From positions 57,316 to 121,315 of the forward strand of contig NZ_DJUR01000043.1 in the NCBI RefSeq assembly GCF_002440555.1: DNA of 64,000 bases. Direction: 5' to 3'. This DNA is from Aerococcus sp. UBA6277 (lineage in GTDB: Bacteria > Bacillota > Bacilli > Lactobacillales > Aerococcaceae). Within the stretch, counting starts at the first letter, position 1; the number at the start of each line of letters is the position of its first letter. A program made the position numbers and the translations under genes. Under the pieces are notes generated by a model. It ran no database searches. It was not told the DNA's origin and saw only the letters and a program-made list of their open reading frames with translations. Shown here piece after piece: positions 27,807 to 36,918 of this stretch.

Positions 27807-28352
27807 GTGAAACAAAATTTTCATGTTGGTATGCGGACCCTAAAGACTTCTTTGAGTGTCTTTATGATTGTCTTTATTTCAGCGTTTATCCCTATTGACC
27901 CGCAAATTGCTGCGCTTTCAGCGGTGTTTTCACAAAGGGCTGACGTCACCTCGTCGCTTTCTTTTGGTTTGCGCAGAACCTTAGCCATTGTTTGTGGAGC
28001 TTTTGCCTCATTAGTTTATATTTTTTTACATAAGTTATTGCCTGACCATTATTTGATTACTGCACTTTTAGCCGGTTTAGGTATTTTAATTACGATTCAA
28101 ACTAACCTTCTCGTTAAGAATCCACAAGGGGTTATTGGTGGTAGCGCCACTTTCCTTGTCATTGTCTTCAATATTCCAGAGCACAACCAATATGTCTATG
28201 CCCTACTTCGGGTGTTAGATACCTTCTTGGGAGCCATTGTCGCTGTTGGTATCGAGTACATTTTTCCAAGAGACCGAGTTGTTCCTTGGATCCTTACTTA
28301 CAATAGTTATGTACCGAAGTTTCTACAAATCTCTACCTCTGATGATGTTTAA
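27807..28352 (+). CDS. FUSC/aromatic acid exporter family membrane protein
   Basis: A 181-aa protein with five or six hydrophobic segments that fits the short ArAE/FUSC family: RTLKTSLSVFMIVFISAF at the start, then ALSAVFSQRADVTSSLSFGLRRTLAI and a final GIEYIFPRDRV motif, which is diagnostic. Longer relatives carry a cytosolic C-terminal domain that is missing here; only about 20 residues follow the last helix. The start is GTG after AAAGGAG. The substrate is unknown. Confidence 0.8.
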   Translation: MKQNFHVGMRTLKTSLSVFMIVFISAFIPIDPQIAALSAVFSQRADVTSSLSFGLRRTLAIVCGAFASLVYIFLHKLLPDHYLITALLAGLGILITIQTNLLVKNPQGVIGGSATFLVIVFNIPEHNQYVYALLRVLDTFLGAIVAVGIEYIFPRDRVVPWILTYNSYVPKFLQISTSDDV

Positions 28353-28381
28353 ATGACCACTAAGGTGCCCTTAGGATTGGA

Positions 28382-28406
28382 CTAACTTAGCTTTTCCTTA
28401 AGTTAG
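28382..28406 (+). terminator. Weak terminator-like hairpin before alr
   Basis: A perfect 8-bp stem CTAACTTA / TAAGTTAG, 30 nt after the FUSC stop, but without an immediate T run. The alr extended -10 (TGGTATAAT, TATAAT at 28440-28445) follows. Confidence 0.4.
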
Positions 28407-28526
28407 AGACCCTTCTTTCGAGTTTTTACCCACAAGTGGTATAATAAATGAGAAGTGAAATGCGCGGTATTCACGTCATTTACTATCTATTTCGATTAAT
28501 CCATGTGATAAAGAGAGGTTTAAACT

Positions 28527-29690
28527 ATGACCATTGGTTATCATCGCCCTAGTAAGGCCATCGTGTCTCTAGATGCGATTATTCATAATTATTTCGCTAT
28601 TAAAAAGCATATCGGTAAGAAAGCTGTCATGGCAGTTGTTAAGGCTGACGGCTATGGTCTAGGTGCCGTCAGAATAGCCGACGCCCTCCAATCTCGCGGT
28701 GCCGACAGTTTTGCAGTCGCGGTTGCGGATGAAGCTTTAGAATTAAGAGACGCTGGGATTATTGCCCCTATCATGATTTTAGGCTTGACTGATCCAGACG
28801 ACGCTTGGCTTTTAGCCAATTTAGAAATTGGTGTGACAGTGTCTAGCTTAGACTATTTAAAATACGCCAAGAAACACGATAAAGACTTTTCTCGCCTTCA
28901 TCAATTGAATGTCCACCTTAAAGTGGATTCTGGAATGGGACGGATTGGCGTGCGGTCTGCTAAAGAAGCGCAAAAAATCATTGATTACATTGCCAAACAT
29001 CCTAAGAAATTTAAGTTAGCTTCAGTCTTTACCCACTATGCTACAGCTGATTCTTTCACTGACCATGGTAAGGATAAGGTTCAAGCCCAATCGGACTTTT
29101 TTGAAGATTTACTTGGTCAATTGGACTACTCAGCATTAGGGTACACCCCCCTTTTCCATCAATCAAACTCTGCCTTAAGCCTTTGGTACCCGGAAAAAAC
29201 TTTGGATGTTGCGCGACTTGGCCTGGGCTTATACGGTTCCATTCCAAGTATGGAAGATGTGACGTCGCCTGTTGATTTCAAGCAAGCATTGACCTTGGAG
29301 ACGGAAATTATCTACGTCAAACAAATGCGTGCGGGCGATACGATTTCCTACGGGGCTGATTATGTGGCCGGTTCGGATGAATGGGTGGCTACCCTACCAA
29401 TTGGCTACGCGGACGGCTGGCAAAGAAGTTATTTGGGCTTGGATGCCATTGTTGACGGTGAGCGGTGTCCGAGTGTAGGCCGGATCTGTATGGACCAGAT
29501 GATTATTCGCATCCCCCACGAGATGCCTGTTGGCGCTAAAGTGACCTTAATTGGGACAAATGGTGGCCAAACTGTTGATGTGGTGGACGTTGCTAGTCAT
29601 GCTGGAACGATTGCCCATGAAGTCCTGACGAATTTAAGCCAACGATTGCCCAGAGTCTATAAGTCTAATAAGAAAAAGAAAATCAAATAA
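28527..29690 (+). CDS. alr: Alanine racemase
   Basis: A 387-aa PLP enzyme making D-alanine for peptidoglycan. The PLP lysine is Lys39 in VVKADGYGLG; the catalytic Tyr is in ISYGADY near residue 273; the substrate-binding region LPIGYADGWQR follows. Typical N-terminal barrel and C-terminal beta domain, ending in a Lys-rich KSNKKKKIK tail. RBS AAGAGAGG precedes the ATG. An extended -10 TGGTATAAT lies about 85 nt upstream. Confidence 0.96.
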   Translation: MTIGYHRPSKAIVSLDAIIHNYFAIKKHIGKKAVMAVVKADGYGLGAVRIADALQSRGADSFAVAVADEALELRDAGIIAPIMILGLTDPDDAWLLANLEIGVTVSSLDYLKYAKKHDKDFSRLHQLNVHLKVDSGMGRIGVRSAKEAQKIIDYIAKHPKKFKLASVFTHYATADSFTDHGKDKVQAQSDFFEDLLGQLDYSALGYTPLFHQSNSALSLWYPEKTLDVARLGLGLYGSIPSMEDVTSPVDFKQALTLETEIIYVKQMRAGDTISYGADYVAGSDEWVATLPIGYADGWQRSYLGLDAIVDGERCPSVGRICMDQMIIRIPHEMPVGAKVTLIGTNGGQTVDVVDVASHAGTIAHEVLTNLSQRLPRVYKSNKKKKIK

Positions 29691-29746
29691 TGATTGCGAA
29701 ATCTAATAGTTTTTTCATTTAGCCCTTGCCTTTAGTGGGTAGTCAT

Positions 29747-29763
29747 GTTAGTTTTAAACTAAC
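29747..29763 (+). repeat. 17-bp dyad upstream of the lysine riboswitch
   Basis: GTTAGTTT-T-AAACTAAC, 8-bp arms around a single T, between alr and the aptamer. It is too tight for an RNA hairpin, so an operator overlapping the leader promoter is more likely. No -35/-10 pair could be fixed. Confidence 0.4.
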
Positions 29764-29787
29764 GATTATACGAATAGAAAGTATAGA

Positions 29788-29936
29788 TATAGAGGATGCG
29801 CAACCAATCAGTAGCCGATGGTGAAAGGTGGTTGTGCCGAAATGCAGAATTTCTGTGTTGGGGGTAATACCTAAGAGGGTTATCCCTGTCAAACCTTAAT
29901 GCCCATTAAGGTGCGGAGCGCTTGTCTTATGCTAGG
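29788..29936 (+). ncRNA. Lysine riboswitch (L box)
   Basis: Conserved L-box blocks occur in order: AGAGGATGCGCAACC, AATCAGTAGCC, GGTGAAAGGTGG, GTGCCGAAATG, the CCCTGTCA block, the hairpin ACCTTAATGCCCATTAAGGT and GCGGAGCGCTTGTC. Such an element in front of dapA, followed by a terminator, predicts repression of lysine/DAP synthesis by lysine. Confidence 0.9.
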
Positions 29937-29993
29937 GATTAAAAACTGTTAGGGTTATTGAATGCTATCAGTATTTTTTGACACGTTTTCCTA

Positions 29994-30030
29994 GGTAGAC
30001 ATAGAGTGATGCTCTTGTCTGCCTTTTTTT
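29994..30030 (+). terminator. Riboswitch-controlled terminator upstream of dapA
   Basis: GGTAGACA / TGTCTGCC (one G-U) with inner AGAG/CTCT and seven T, 70 nt before the dapA start. It is the expression platform of the lysine riboswitch. Confidence 0.9.
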
Positions 30031-30099
30031 ATACTCAAGCTATCTGATCGTTTTTTCATAAAAACAATTACAAAATGCGCACAATATAGGAGGATTCTC

Positions 30100-30990
30100 A
30101 TGACAATTTTTAAAGGTTCCGCGGTAGCCATCGTTACCCCTTATGATAATTCATTAGAACAAAATATCAATTACGATGTGTTTGCGGAGTTGATTGAATT
30201 TCAAATTGAAAATGGTACAGATGCCATTGTCGTTGCAGGAACAACTGGTGAAGCTTCAACACAAACTGACGAAGAACAAGTTGAATTAGTAAAATTCTGC
30301 GTGGAAAAAGTCAATGGCCGGGTGCCCGTGATAGCTGGTGCTGGTTCTAATGATACTGCCCACGGAATCCAATTAACGAAAGACTGTGTAGCCGCAGGTG
30401 CAGATGCTATTCTATCTGTAACGCCTTATTATTTAAAAACGAGCCAAGCTGGTTTATTGGCGCATTATAGTGCCATTGCAGATGCTGTGAAAACGACGCC
30501 GATTATCTTATATGATGTACCAGGTCGTACAGGAATGTCTATTGCCCCTAAAACATTGTCGGAACTTAAAAACATCGACAACATTGTCGCCATTAAAGAT
30601 GCAACTGGTGATTTAGCCAATGCAGTAGATGCGCGTTACCACGTCGGTCCTGATTTTGATGTGTACTCTGGAAACGACGATACGGTTATTCCATTGATGA
30701 GTTTGGGTGGCCACGGGGTGATTTCTGTTTTGGCTAATATTGCACCAAAACAAGTACATGAAATGACGCATTATGCCTTAAATGGCGACTTTAAAAAAGC
30801 GGCTGAAATTCAAACGGCTTTTAAACCATTAATCGACATTTTATTCAGTGAGCCAAATCCAATTCCAATCAAAAAAGCCATGTCCATGCTTGGTTTCGAT
30901 ACAGGTTCAGTGCGTCTACCACTAGTCCCTGCCCAAGAAGAAACAGTGGCTGCGCTAGAAGCTGAAATGAAACGATTGAATTTGATATAG
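30100..30990 (+). CDS. dapA: 4-hydroxy-tetrahydrodipicolinate synthase
   Basis: A 296-aa aldolase-type barrel that condenses pyruvate with aspartate semialdehyde, the first committed step to DAP and lysine. Schiff-base Lys166 is in VAIKDATG, Tyr138 in ILYDVPGRTG and the GTTGE phosphate/carboxylate loop is at 47-51. Normal length. ATG follows TAGGAGG. It stands alone rather than in a dap operon; lysA is encoded 16 kb away without the same leader. Expression is controlled by the lysine riboswitch. Confidence 0.97.
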   Translation: MTIFKGSAVAIVTPYDNSLEQNINYDVFAELIEFQIENGTDAIVVAGTTGEASTQTDEEQVELVKFCVEKVNGRVPVIAGAGSNDTAHGIQLTKDCVAAGADAILSVTPYYLKTSQAGLLAHYSAIADAVKTTPIILYDVPGRTGMSIAPKTLSELKNIDNIVAIKDATGDLANAVDARYHVGPDFDVYSGNDDTVIPLMSLGGHGVISVLANIAPKQVHEMTHYALNGDFKKAAEIQTAFKPLIDILFSEPNPIPIKKAMSMLGFDTGSVRLPLVPAQEETVAALEAEMKRLNLI

Positions 30991-31023
30991 TCTTTTCAAT
31001 TCTAAAGTAAATTGTGGTATATT

Positions 31024-31060
31024 AAAGGGTGTGTAACTTATCAGTGCACGCCCTTTCTTT
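31024..31060 (+). terminator. Terminator of dapA
   Basis: AAAGGGTGTG / CACGCCCTTT (one G-U) with a 13-nt loop and a T-rich tail. Confidence 0.85.
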
Positions 31061-31112
31061 TATTGCAGTTGATAGGTGATAGATTGAATATTTAAAATAG
31101 GAGTTTTGATTT

Positions 31113-31982
31113 ATGCCAACTGAAACACCACCATTTCGAATCAAGCTAAAAAAAGTTGATCAGCAAATGGTTGACATTTATAATCGTTCTTCTTTCCATC
31201 GAAATGAACTCTTGATTCCCCTTAGACCCTTCTCTATTGAGTTAGCCGACAAGAAAATTGACGTCTCTGTGCGCCAAATTGTTGTCTTACCTGAACCGAT
31301 TATGAGACGGTTAATCTTACCGGAAAAAGATTGTAGTCCTCAAGTTGACGACCATAAACCAACAGAAGAAAAAATATACGCCTATATTTTATCCCTAGGC
31401 GAACCATACATAGATGCCATTGCCAATGATTTTGTGGAAACACCTGAAATTAAACACATTTTTGATGAACCACATGTCTTCAGCTTCTCTTTCGTCACTT
31501 GGCAACATCTACTACAAACTTTGATTCAATTACAGTTAGAATTGAAACGGCCTGAAGACAACATTCAAAAGAAAATGGTCTTTAGTATAGTATCGACCAT
31601 ATTCCTTGAATTGTATCGACTTTCTTCTGCTTCAAACCAAAACCGGTTAGAAATGTCTGAAAGAGAGATTTTAGCCTACGAAATTAAACATTTTATCGTT
31701 GATTCCTACCGAAAAGACTTAACCCTTCAAGACATCGCAGACAAGTTCGACATTTCAACGTCAACTGTCAACCGGGTATTCCAGCCTTACTTCCATTCAA
31801 CCATTTACCAGTTCATCTTGGACTTGCGGTTGGGCTATGCCTATACCTTGATTGAAAGTGGTTTGTCTATCACGGAGTCATGGCAAAAAGCAGGCTTTAA
31901 TGATTATAGTAACTTCTATAGAGCCTTTATTAAGCATTATCATATTAGACCGCATGAGGTACCAAAAAAAGGAGAATCGTAA
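31113..31982 (+). CDS. AraC-family transcriptional regulator
   Basis: A 289-aa regulator. The C-terminal 100 residues hold the two helix-turn-helix motifs: LTLQDIADKFDISTSTVNRVF and SITESWQKAGFNDYSNFYRAF, followed by the expected HYHIRPHEV end. The N-terminal 180 residues do not show an obvious cupin metal site, so the ligand is unknown. RBS is AGGAG before ATG. Its stop codon is inside the terminator hairpin. It faces purB; no obvious target operon is adjacent. Confidence 0.88.
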   Translation: MPTETPPFRIKLKKVDQQMVDIYNRSSFHRNELLIPLRPFSIELADKKIDVSVRQIVVLPEPIMRRLILPEKDCSPQVDDHKPTEEKIYAYILSLGEPYIDAIANDFVETPEIKHIFDEPHVFSFSFVTWQHLLQTLIQLQLELKRPEDNIQKKMVFSIVSTIFLELYRLSSASNQNRLEMSEREILAYEIKHFIVDSYRKDLTLQDIADKFDISTSTVNRVFQPYFHSTIYQFILDLRLGYAYTLIESGLSITESWQKAGFNDYSNFYRAFIKHYHIRPHEVPKKGES

Positions 31983-31997
31983 GCATCTCCTTTTTTG
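31963..31997 (+). terminator. Terminator overlapping the AraC gene end
   Basis: AAAAAAGGAGA / TCTCCTTTTTT, 11-bp stem with a 10-nt loop that contains the stop codon. Confidence 0.85.
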
Positions 31998-32123
31998 ATT
32001 ATATTCACCCTTCTACTGTCTTATTACATTTCATTTCCTTAAAAGTAGGATGAAAATCACGGTCCAGCCTCGTACAAAAATCATGATGAGTCCTACTACG
32101 GGCAACAAGTTTTGCGTATATCA

Positions 32124-32178
32124 ACAAAAAAGGTCACGGTACTTGCCCTAATCTGGGTTAAGTACTGTGACCTTTTAC
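32124..32178. terminator. Terminator of purB (usable on both strands)
   Basis: A perfect 17-bp stem AAAAGGTCACGGTACTT / AAGTACTGTGACCTTTT with one G-T position and T runs both ways. Confidence 0.92.
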
Positions 32179-32205
32179 ATGCCGTCATTGCGGTTTTACA
32201 TTAAG

Positions 32206-33507
32206 TTAGTTTTCAACTAGTCCTAATTTTTCGAAGATGTCATCCACTTTTTGGATGTGGTAGTGGTAGTCAAAGGCGTCATCAATAGCTGCTTGATCTA
32301 GGTGACTAGCGATTTCTTCATTGGCCTCTACAAGCCCTTTAAAGTGCCTGCCTTCGTCCCAAGCGATTGCTGTTAATGGTTGAACCAAATCGTAGGCTAC
32401 TTCGCGTGATAAGCCTGCATCAACCAATTTTAGCAATACACGTTGTGAGTAGATTAAACCGTGAGTAGCATCCATGTTGCGTTTCATGTTTTCAGGGAAG
32501 ACGGTTAGTTTTTCCATGATGTTTGCAAAACGATTTAACATATAATCTACTAAGATTGTTGTATCTGGTAGGATAATCCTTTCGGCAGATGAATGAGAGA
32601 TATCTCTTTCATGCCATAAAGTCACGTTTTCGTAAGCTGTCATCACATGTCCGCGAACGACACGAGCAAGCCCAGCCATGTTTTCTGAACCGATTGGGTT
32701 ACGCTTATGTGGCATAGCGCTTGAACCTTTTTGCCCTTTTGCAAAGAATTCTTCCACTTCCCGCGTTTCCGATTTTTGTAACGAACGGACCTCGGTCGCA
32801 ATATTTTCTATCATTGTAGCAATTAAAGCGAGTGATGAAATATATTCAGCGTGTAGGTCACGTGGTAGGATTTGCGTTGAAATCTCTTGTGGGTTAATGC
32901 CTAAGTGTTCACATACATAAGTTTCAATAAATGGCGGTACATTGGCGTAAGTACCTACTGCACCAGAAATTTTACCTGCTTCAACACCGCGCGCAGCTGC
33001 TTCAAATCGTTGGATATTTCGTTTACATTCTGAATACCAACGCGCTACTTTCAAACCAAAAGTCGTTGGTTCAGCATGAACACCATGGGTACGGCCCATT
33101 GTAACCGTGTATTTATGTTCAATCGCACGTGCTTTTAACACCTGCAAGAATCGGTCTAAGTCTTTACGAATTAAATCATTTGCTTGTTTTAATTGGTAAC
33201 CTTGAGCTGTATCCACAACATCAGTAGACGTTAAGCCATAATGCACCCATTTACGTTCTTCGCCCAATGATTCAGACACATTACGGGTAAAGGCAACCAC
33301 ATCATGACGGGTTTCTTTTTCAATTTCTTCCACTCGTTTTGCATCAAAAGTGGCCTTTTCACGAATAGCTTGCGCATCCTCCTTAGGGACTTCCCCTAAG
33401 GCAGCCCATGCCTCTGTTGCAAGAATTTCAACTTCCAACCAAGATGCATATTTATTTTCTTGTGACCAGATTTGCCCCATTTCAGGACGGGTATATCTAG
33501 GTATCAT
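32206..33507 (-). CDS. purB: Adenylosuccinate lyase
   Basis: A 433-aa fumarase-superfamily enzyme acting twice in purine synthesis (SAICAR to AICAR and adenylosuccinate to AMP). The family signature [16 protein letters not shown] is intact, as are [10 protein letters not shown] and the catalytic-His region [11 protein letters not shown]. Length and start ([15 protein letters not shown]) are standard. It is separate from other pur genes, with a striking inverted repeat in its promoter. Confidence 0.97.
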   Translation of the reverse strand: MIPRYTRPEMGQIWSQENKYASWLEVEILATEAWAALGEVPKEDAQAIREKATFDAKRVEEIEKETRHDVVAFTRNVSESLGEERKWVHYGLTSTDVVDTAQGYQLKQANDLIRKDLDRFLQVLKARAIEHKYTVTMGRTHGVHAEPTTFGLKVARWYSECKRNIQRFEAAARGVEAGKISGAVGTYANVPPFIETYVCEHLGINPQEISTQILPRDLHAEYISSLALIATMIENIATEVRSLQKSETREVEEFFAKGQKGSSAMPHKRNPIGSENMAGLARVVRGHVMTAYENVTLWHERDISHSSAERIILPDTTILVDYMLNRFANIMEKLTVFPENMKRNMDATHGLIYSQRVLLKLVDAGLSREVAYDLVQPLTAIAWDEGRHFKGLVEANEEIASHLDQAAIDDAFDYHYHIQKVDDIFEKLGLVEN

Positions 33508-33550
33508 AACATTCTCCTTTATTGCACGCGCTCAATTTTTGTACGCAACA

Positions 33551-33582
33551 ATTATATCACATGCCAGCTTTCTGGCAGTGAT
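33551..33582 (-). promoter_or_regulatory. purB promoter with a large operator-like dyad
   Basis: Minus-strand TGATATAAT gives an extended -10 about 45 nt upstream of purB. Immediately upstream is a long dyad, ATCAC-TGCCAG-AAAG-CTGGCAT-GTGAT (33556-33582), sitting where the -35 spacer should be. No good -35 is seen, so the site may be an operator for a repressor or activator. It does not resemble the Bacillus PurR box. Confidence 0.55.
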
Positions 33583-33591
33583 TATTTTTCG

Positions 33592-33638
33592 CAAAAAAAG
33601 ACGAGTCCCAATATTGAATCTCAAATTGGTCTCGTCTC
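33592..33638 (-). terminator. Terminator of the TPR-protein gene
   Basis: AGACGAG / CTCGTCT with an inner CCAAT-like helix and seven T on the minus strand. Confidence 0.85.
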
Positions 33639-33652
33639 TATAATTTTTATGG

Positions 33653-34741
33653 CTAATGGTGATGGTGGTCATGATCGTGATTATGGTCCAATTCTTCCAT
33701 CAATAAATCAGGATGGTCAGCTTCTAGTTGGTCTAAAACTGCCGTCACTTGCGGGTCAACGTTACCTAGAATATCTTCATAAATGGCTAAATATTCATAG
33801 GCCGCTTCATATTGCCCGTGCTCATTAAAGCGGAATGCTGCTTCTTTTAAAGCTGTTAACATATCCACTGATGGGTAGTCGTTTAAGCCCAGATCCTCAA
33901 GGAAAGCTTCTTGTTCCTTACCTTCAAGAATTTCTGGCCACTCACGGTCTAATTCTGCTAAGACCTCTAAACCTGCTCTGGCATTATCATTTTCATTCCA
34001 CATCAGTGAAATATGGTATAACATGTAGGCTTTCTCAAAGTCTTCTTTATGGTAGTAGAAGTCCCCAATCAAGGCAAAACCATAAGCTAGGTCCTCTACT
34101 CTAAGTGAATAACTCAAACCATTAAGAACGGTTGGGTAAGACATCCCGTACTGTTCCATTTCTTGGTATAGTTCCGCTAAGGCATAGATAGTGTCTACAT
34201 CATAGGGATTCCATAATAAGGCTTGTTGGTATGAGTCAATCGCTTCACGCCATTCATTGGCTTGAATTTGCACCTTGGCATATTCTACATACATCCCAGC
34301 ATAGTCACGCGTTGTTGGTTCTAATTCTAGACCTGGTTCATTATGGTAAATAAACTGGAATAAGTCTAATTCCTCATAGATACTTAAGTTTTTTATGTTT
34401 TTCTTAGGTGTGAATTGGTCAAAATCGTCTTCCATCCGGCGAATATATAATGACATTTCAAAATTGGCACGGACTGGGTCGATTGCCATAATATTGCGAA
34501 TGCGTTTAACGAATTCGACATCATCTTGCATTTTAATTTCAGCAATCATTTGATTGTAATCTGTTGCTTGATTCGGGAATTTTTCCGTCATCACTTCATT
34601 AAAGGCTTTTATAAATTCATCATCGCTGGTGTGTTTGTGGTTATCTCTTAAAATTTTAGAGATAACTTGAATGCAGTAGCTGTAATCATCAGTTGGCACA
34701 GCTTGAATTCTTTGTATAAGTTTTTCTTGGTCCTTATCCAT
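33653..34741 (-). CDS. TPR-repeat protein with a His-rich C-terminus
   Basis: A 362-aa cytoplasmic helical protein. Residues about 150-300 contain TPR-like pairs (WREAIDSYQQALLWNPYDVDTIYALAELY, given in parts: AIDSYQQALLWNPYD; FEKAYMLYHISLMWNEND; YEAAYEYLAIYEDIL). The last ten residues are HNHDHDHHHH, a probable metal-binding tail. The frame can be opened 11 codons earlier, but that part contains the TTAGGAGA RBS, so ATG 34741 is chosen. Monocistronic. Function unknown; TPR domains usually mediate protein contacts. Confidence 0.82.
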   Translation of the reverse strand: MDKDQEKLIQRIQAVPTDDYSYCIQVISKILRDNHKHTSDDEFIKAFNEVMTEKFPNQATDYNQMIAEIKMQDDVEFVKRIRNIMAIDPVRANFEMSLYIRRMEDDFDQFTPKKNIKNLSIYEELDLFQFIYHNEPGLELEPTTRDYAGMYVEYAKVQIQANEWREAIDSYQQALLWNPYDVDTIYALAELYQEMEQYGMSYPTVLNGLSYSLRVEDLAYGFALIGDFYYHKEDFEKAYMLYHISLMWNENDNARAGLEVLAELDREWPEILEGKEQEAFLEDLGLNDYPSVDMLTALKEAAFRFNEHGQYEAAYEYLAIYEDILGNVDPQVTAVLDQLEADHPDLLMEELDHNHDHDHHHH

Positions 34742-35043
34742 AAGCTCGTCTCCTAAAGCAATAAATTTCAGCATAAAATTGGTTCTTCATTACACCAAAA
34801 TTTATTGTACTGTTTTTTTTGTGCTATTGAAACCAAAAACCCTTTAAAATACTCTTTCAATTTAGATTCTAAAGTTGTGCAGTGTTAAAAAGTGTATTTT
34901 TCCTAACTATCATAAAATACTATATGATATCTGATTGTAACTGGCATTGGTTATCAAAGACCTCATTTTCCCCTAAATTATACCATATATTATAGGTTTT
35001 TTACGGCACAATGCCTTTCTTAAAATTAAATTATAAAAAGTAT

Positions 35044-35074
35044 TGAAACCGCTTGTAGAAGTTTAGTACACTAT
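35044..35074 (+). promoter_or_regulatory. Promoter and cre-like site of the cupin-AraC gene
   Basis: TTGAAA (35043-35048), 18-nt spacer, TACACT (35067-35072), with TGAAACCGCTTGTA (35044-35057) overlapping the -35. The latter fits the cre consensus TGWAANCGNTNWCA at 12 of 14 positions. The rest of the 34742-35109 gap is AT-rich with nothing else evident. Confidence 0.4.
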
Positions 35075-35109
35075 AGACATAAGTTAAATATTGCAAAGTA
35101 TAAATTATT

Positions 35110-36072
35110 ATGACGAAAGTTAAATTAGAAGGTGAACTCTTGGAAGCAATTGCCGTTAATACATTTCAGAAACATTTATCTATTAGCTATCATGATGAAC
35201 GACGCACAATGATGCTTAAATCTTATAATAATATCCCTTCGCTTGAGCTCATTGGTATGGATCTTGCAGAATACTCTAGAATTACTGCCAGTATGCATTA
35301 TCATGACCATTTTGAAATTCTATTTTACTTAGGTAATCAATGTCAGTTTATCGTTAATGATATCAGTTACACACTTTACAATGGTGATATTCTGATCATT
35401 CCACCTAACACTCCGCATTTAATGACTAGTGAAGAAGGTATTAATAATACTCGTTTTATTTGCATGGTGCCTGAGATGTTGATTGATCAATATGCTATGG
35501 TAAATGATAATCTTTATCAAGATATTATTCGCTTTTATAATGAACCAGGGCATTACCGTTTAGATAAAGAAAATCTGGATAAGACAATTACTCATTTAAA
35601 TAAAATTCTTACTTATAGTGATGAAGAAGTAGAAGAAACTACCTTCGTAACTGCTTTTCACCTATACCATTCATTGATGAATGTCTACCATGCGAAGAAA
35701 ATCCCGTCTATGTCTGGTGATTATAAAGAGGACAAACACTTTAGTCATATCATCTACTATATCGATCAACACTTTAAAGAATCTGACTTACAATTAGACC
35801 GGATTACACAAGTATTTGATATTTCGCCATATTATTTATCAAAATTATTCCGTAAAGAAATGAACCAAAATTTCCACGAATATTTGATTGAGAAACGTGC
35901 CAACTATGCTGCACAATTAATCAATCATATGAGCACCAACAAAATGTCCTTACAAGACGTTTCCGACGCATCCGGATTCGGTGACTATTCTACTTTTTAC
36001 CGTTCATTCAAGAAGGTATTCAACACCTCTCCGAAGAAGTATGCACAACAAAATACGCAGACTATTCTTTAA
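35110..36072 (+). CDS. AraC-family regulator with N-terminal cupin domain
   Basis: A 320-aa regulator of the sugar-responsive type. The cupin part shows MHYHDHFEILFYL, YTLYNGDILIIPPNTPH (residues about 60-115). The C-terminal AraC domain shows LQLDRITQVFDISPYYLSKLFRKE and SLQDVSDASGFGDYSTFYRSF with the NTSPKKYAQQ end. The annotated ATG has no RBS; a TTG at 35140 (residue 11) is preceded by AAGGTGA and may be the true start. A cre-like site in the promoter suggests catabolite control. Confidence 0.88.
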   Translation: MTKVKLEGELLEAIAVNTFQKHLSISYHDERRTMMLKSYNNIPSLELIGMDLAEYSRITASMHYHDHFEILFYLGNQCQFIVNDISYTLYNGDILIIPPNTPHLMTSEEGINNTRFICMVPEMLIDQYAMVNDNLYQDIIRFYNEPGHYRLDKENLDKTITHLNKILTYSDEEVEETTFVTAFHLYHSLMNVYHAKKIPSMSGDYKEDKHFSHIIYYIDQHFKESDLQLDRITQVFDISPYYLSKLFRKEMNQNFHEYLIEKRANYAAQLINHMSTNKMSLQDVSDASGFGDYSTFYRSFKKVFNTSPKKYAQQNTQTIL

Positions 36073-36090
36073 AATTTAACATAAAGAAGG

Positions 36091-36134
36091 ACCACCCTAT
36101 CCATGCCGACTAGCGCTGATAGAGTGGTTTTTTT
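36091..36134 (+). terminator. Terminator of the cupin-AraC gene
   Basis: ACCACCCTATC / GATAGAGTGGT (one mismatch) with a 16-nt loop and seven T. Confidence 0.88.
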
Positions 36135-36144
36135 GTTATAAATC

Positions 36145-36843
36145 CTATTGGTCAGGTTGGTCATCGTCAGATTTTTTTCTAAAATCTAAGATATCATGGA
36201 CGTCGCCAAGTGTCGTGTCGCTGTCTTGGTTGTTGTTATCGCCGTCTTCTTTAACGTCATCTTCCTCTTCATCAGCTCTACTGTATGATGGTTCTGCCTC
36301 AGGCATGTCCAGATTATAGCGGTCATGGATATTTTGCGAGAATTCTTCATAAGAAATCACTTTGACAAATGAATCTGGTGTAAATCGTGGTCGGTATGCC
36401 TCCGGGAAATCATCAAATTCAGACATTGAGAATAAGAAGCTCTCTCTTTGTTCTGGTGTTAGTGTAGTAAAATAAGCTAATGGAATCATATCGTCCGTTA
36501 AACGTTTGTTTCGTAGACGTTTGATAAAATGCACAATATTATTTAAATCATGGTAATAGGCAAAATATAGGGCTGACTGTCGTCCTTCAATTGGTGTTTG
36601 TGCATAGTTGATGAGTAAGTTTAATAAGGCTTGTTTTTCAAGTTCATTTCTAGCCTCAAACCCTTCATAGGTTGTGCGAATCATGTATGGTTGGTCTAAA
36701 GCTACTTCGGCCAGTTTGGAATCATCATCATAAATTTTCAAAATCCGATGTTTTGACCCATCCTTGTATTCTTTGCTAGCTACATAGTAGTTTTCTATAA
36801 ATCCTAAATTGATCAACTTTGAATATAATTCATCTGTTCTCAC
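36145..36843 (-). CDS. Hypothetical protein with acidic disordered tail
   Basis: A 232-aa soluble protein not recognised. Residues 1-165 look globular, starting with a possible winged-helix-like segment (TDELYSKLINLGFIENYYVAS) and an aromatic-rich middle (ALYFAYYHDLNNIVHFIKRLRNKR). The last 55 residues are very acidic and Asn/Asp-rich (ADEEEDDVKEDGDNNNQD). Downstream of the YitT gene on the same strand, 75 nt apart. Real coding is supported by composition; function unknown. Confidence 0.72.
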   Translation of the reverse strand: MRTDELYSKLINLGFIENYYVASKEYKDGSKHRILKIYDDDSKLAEVALDQPYMIRTTYEGFEARNELEKQALLNLLINYAQTPIEGRQSALYFAYYHDLNNIVHFIKRLRNKRLTDDMIPLAYFTTLTPEQRESFLFSMSEFDDFPEAYRPRFTPDSFVKVISYEEFSQNIHDRYNLDMPEAEPSYSRADEEEDDVKEDGDNNNQDSDTTLGDVHDILDFRKKSDDDQPDQ

Positions 36844-36918
36844 ACTAGCCCTCCGTTCGTATTGCTATCATTCTTATGATATATATATTTATTATACATG
36901 ATTATTGGAACAAAAAGG

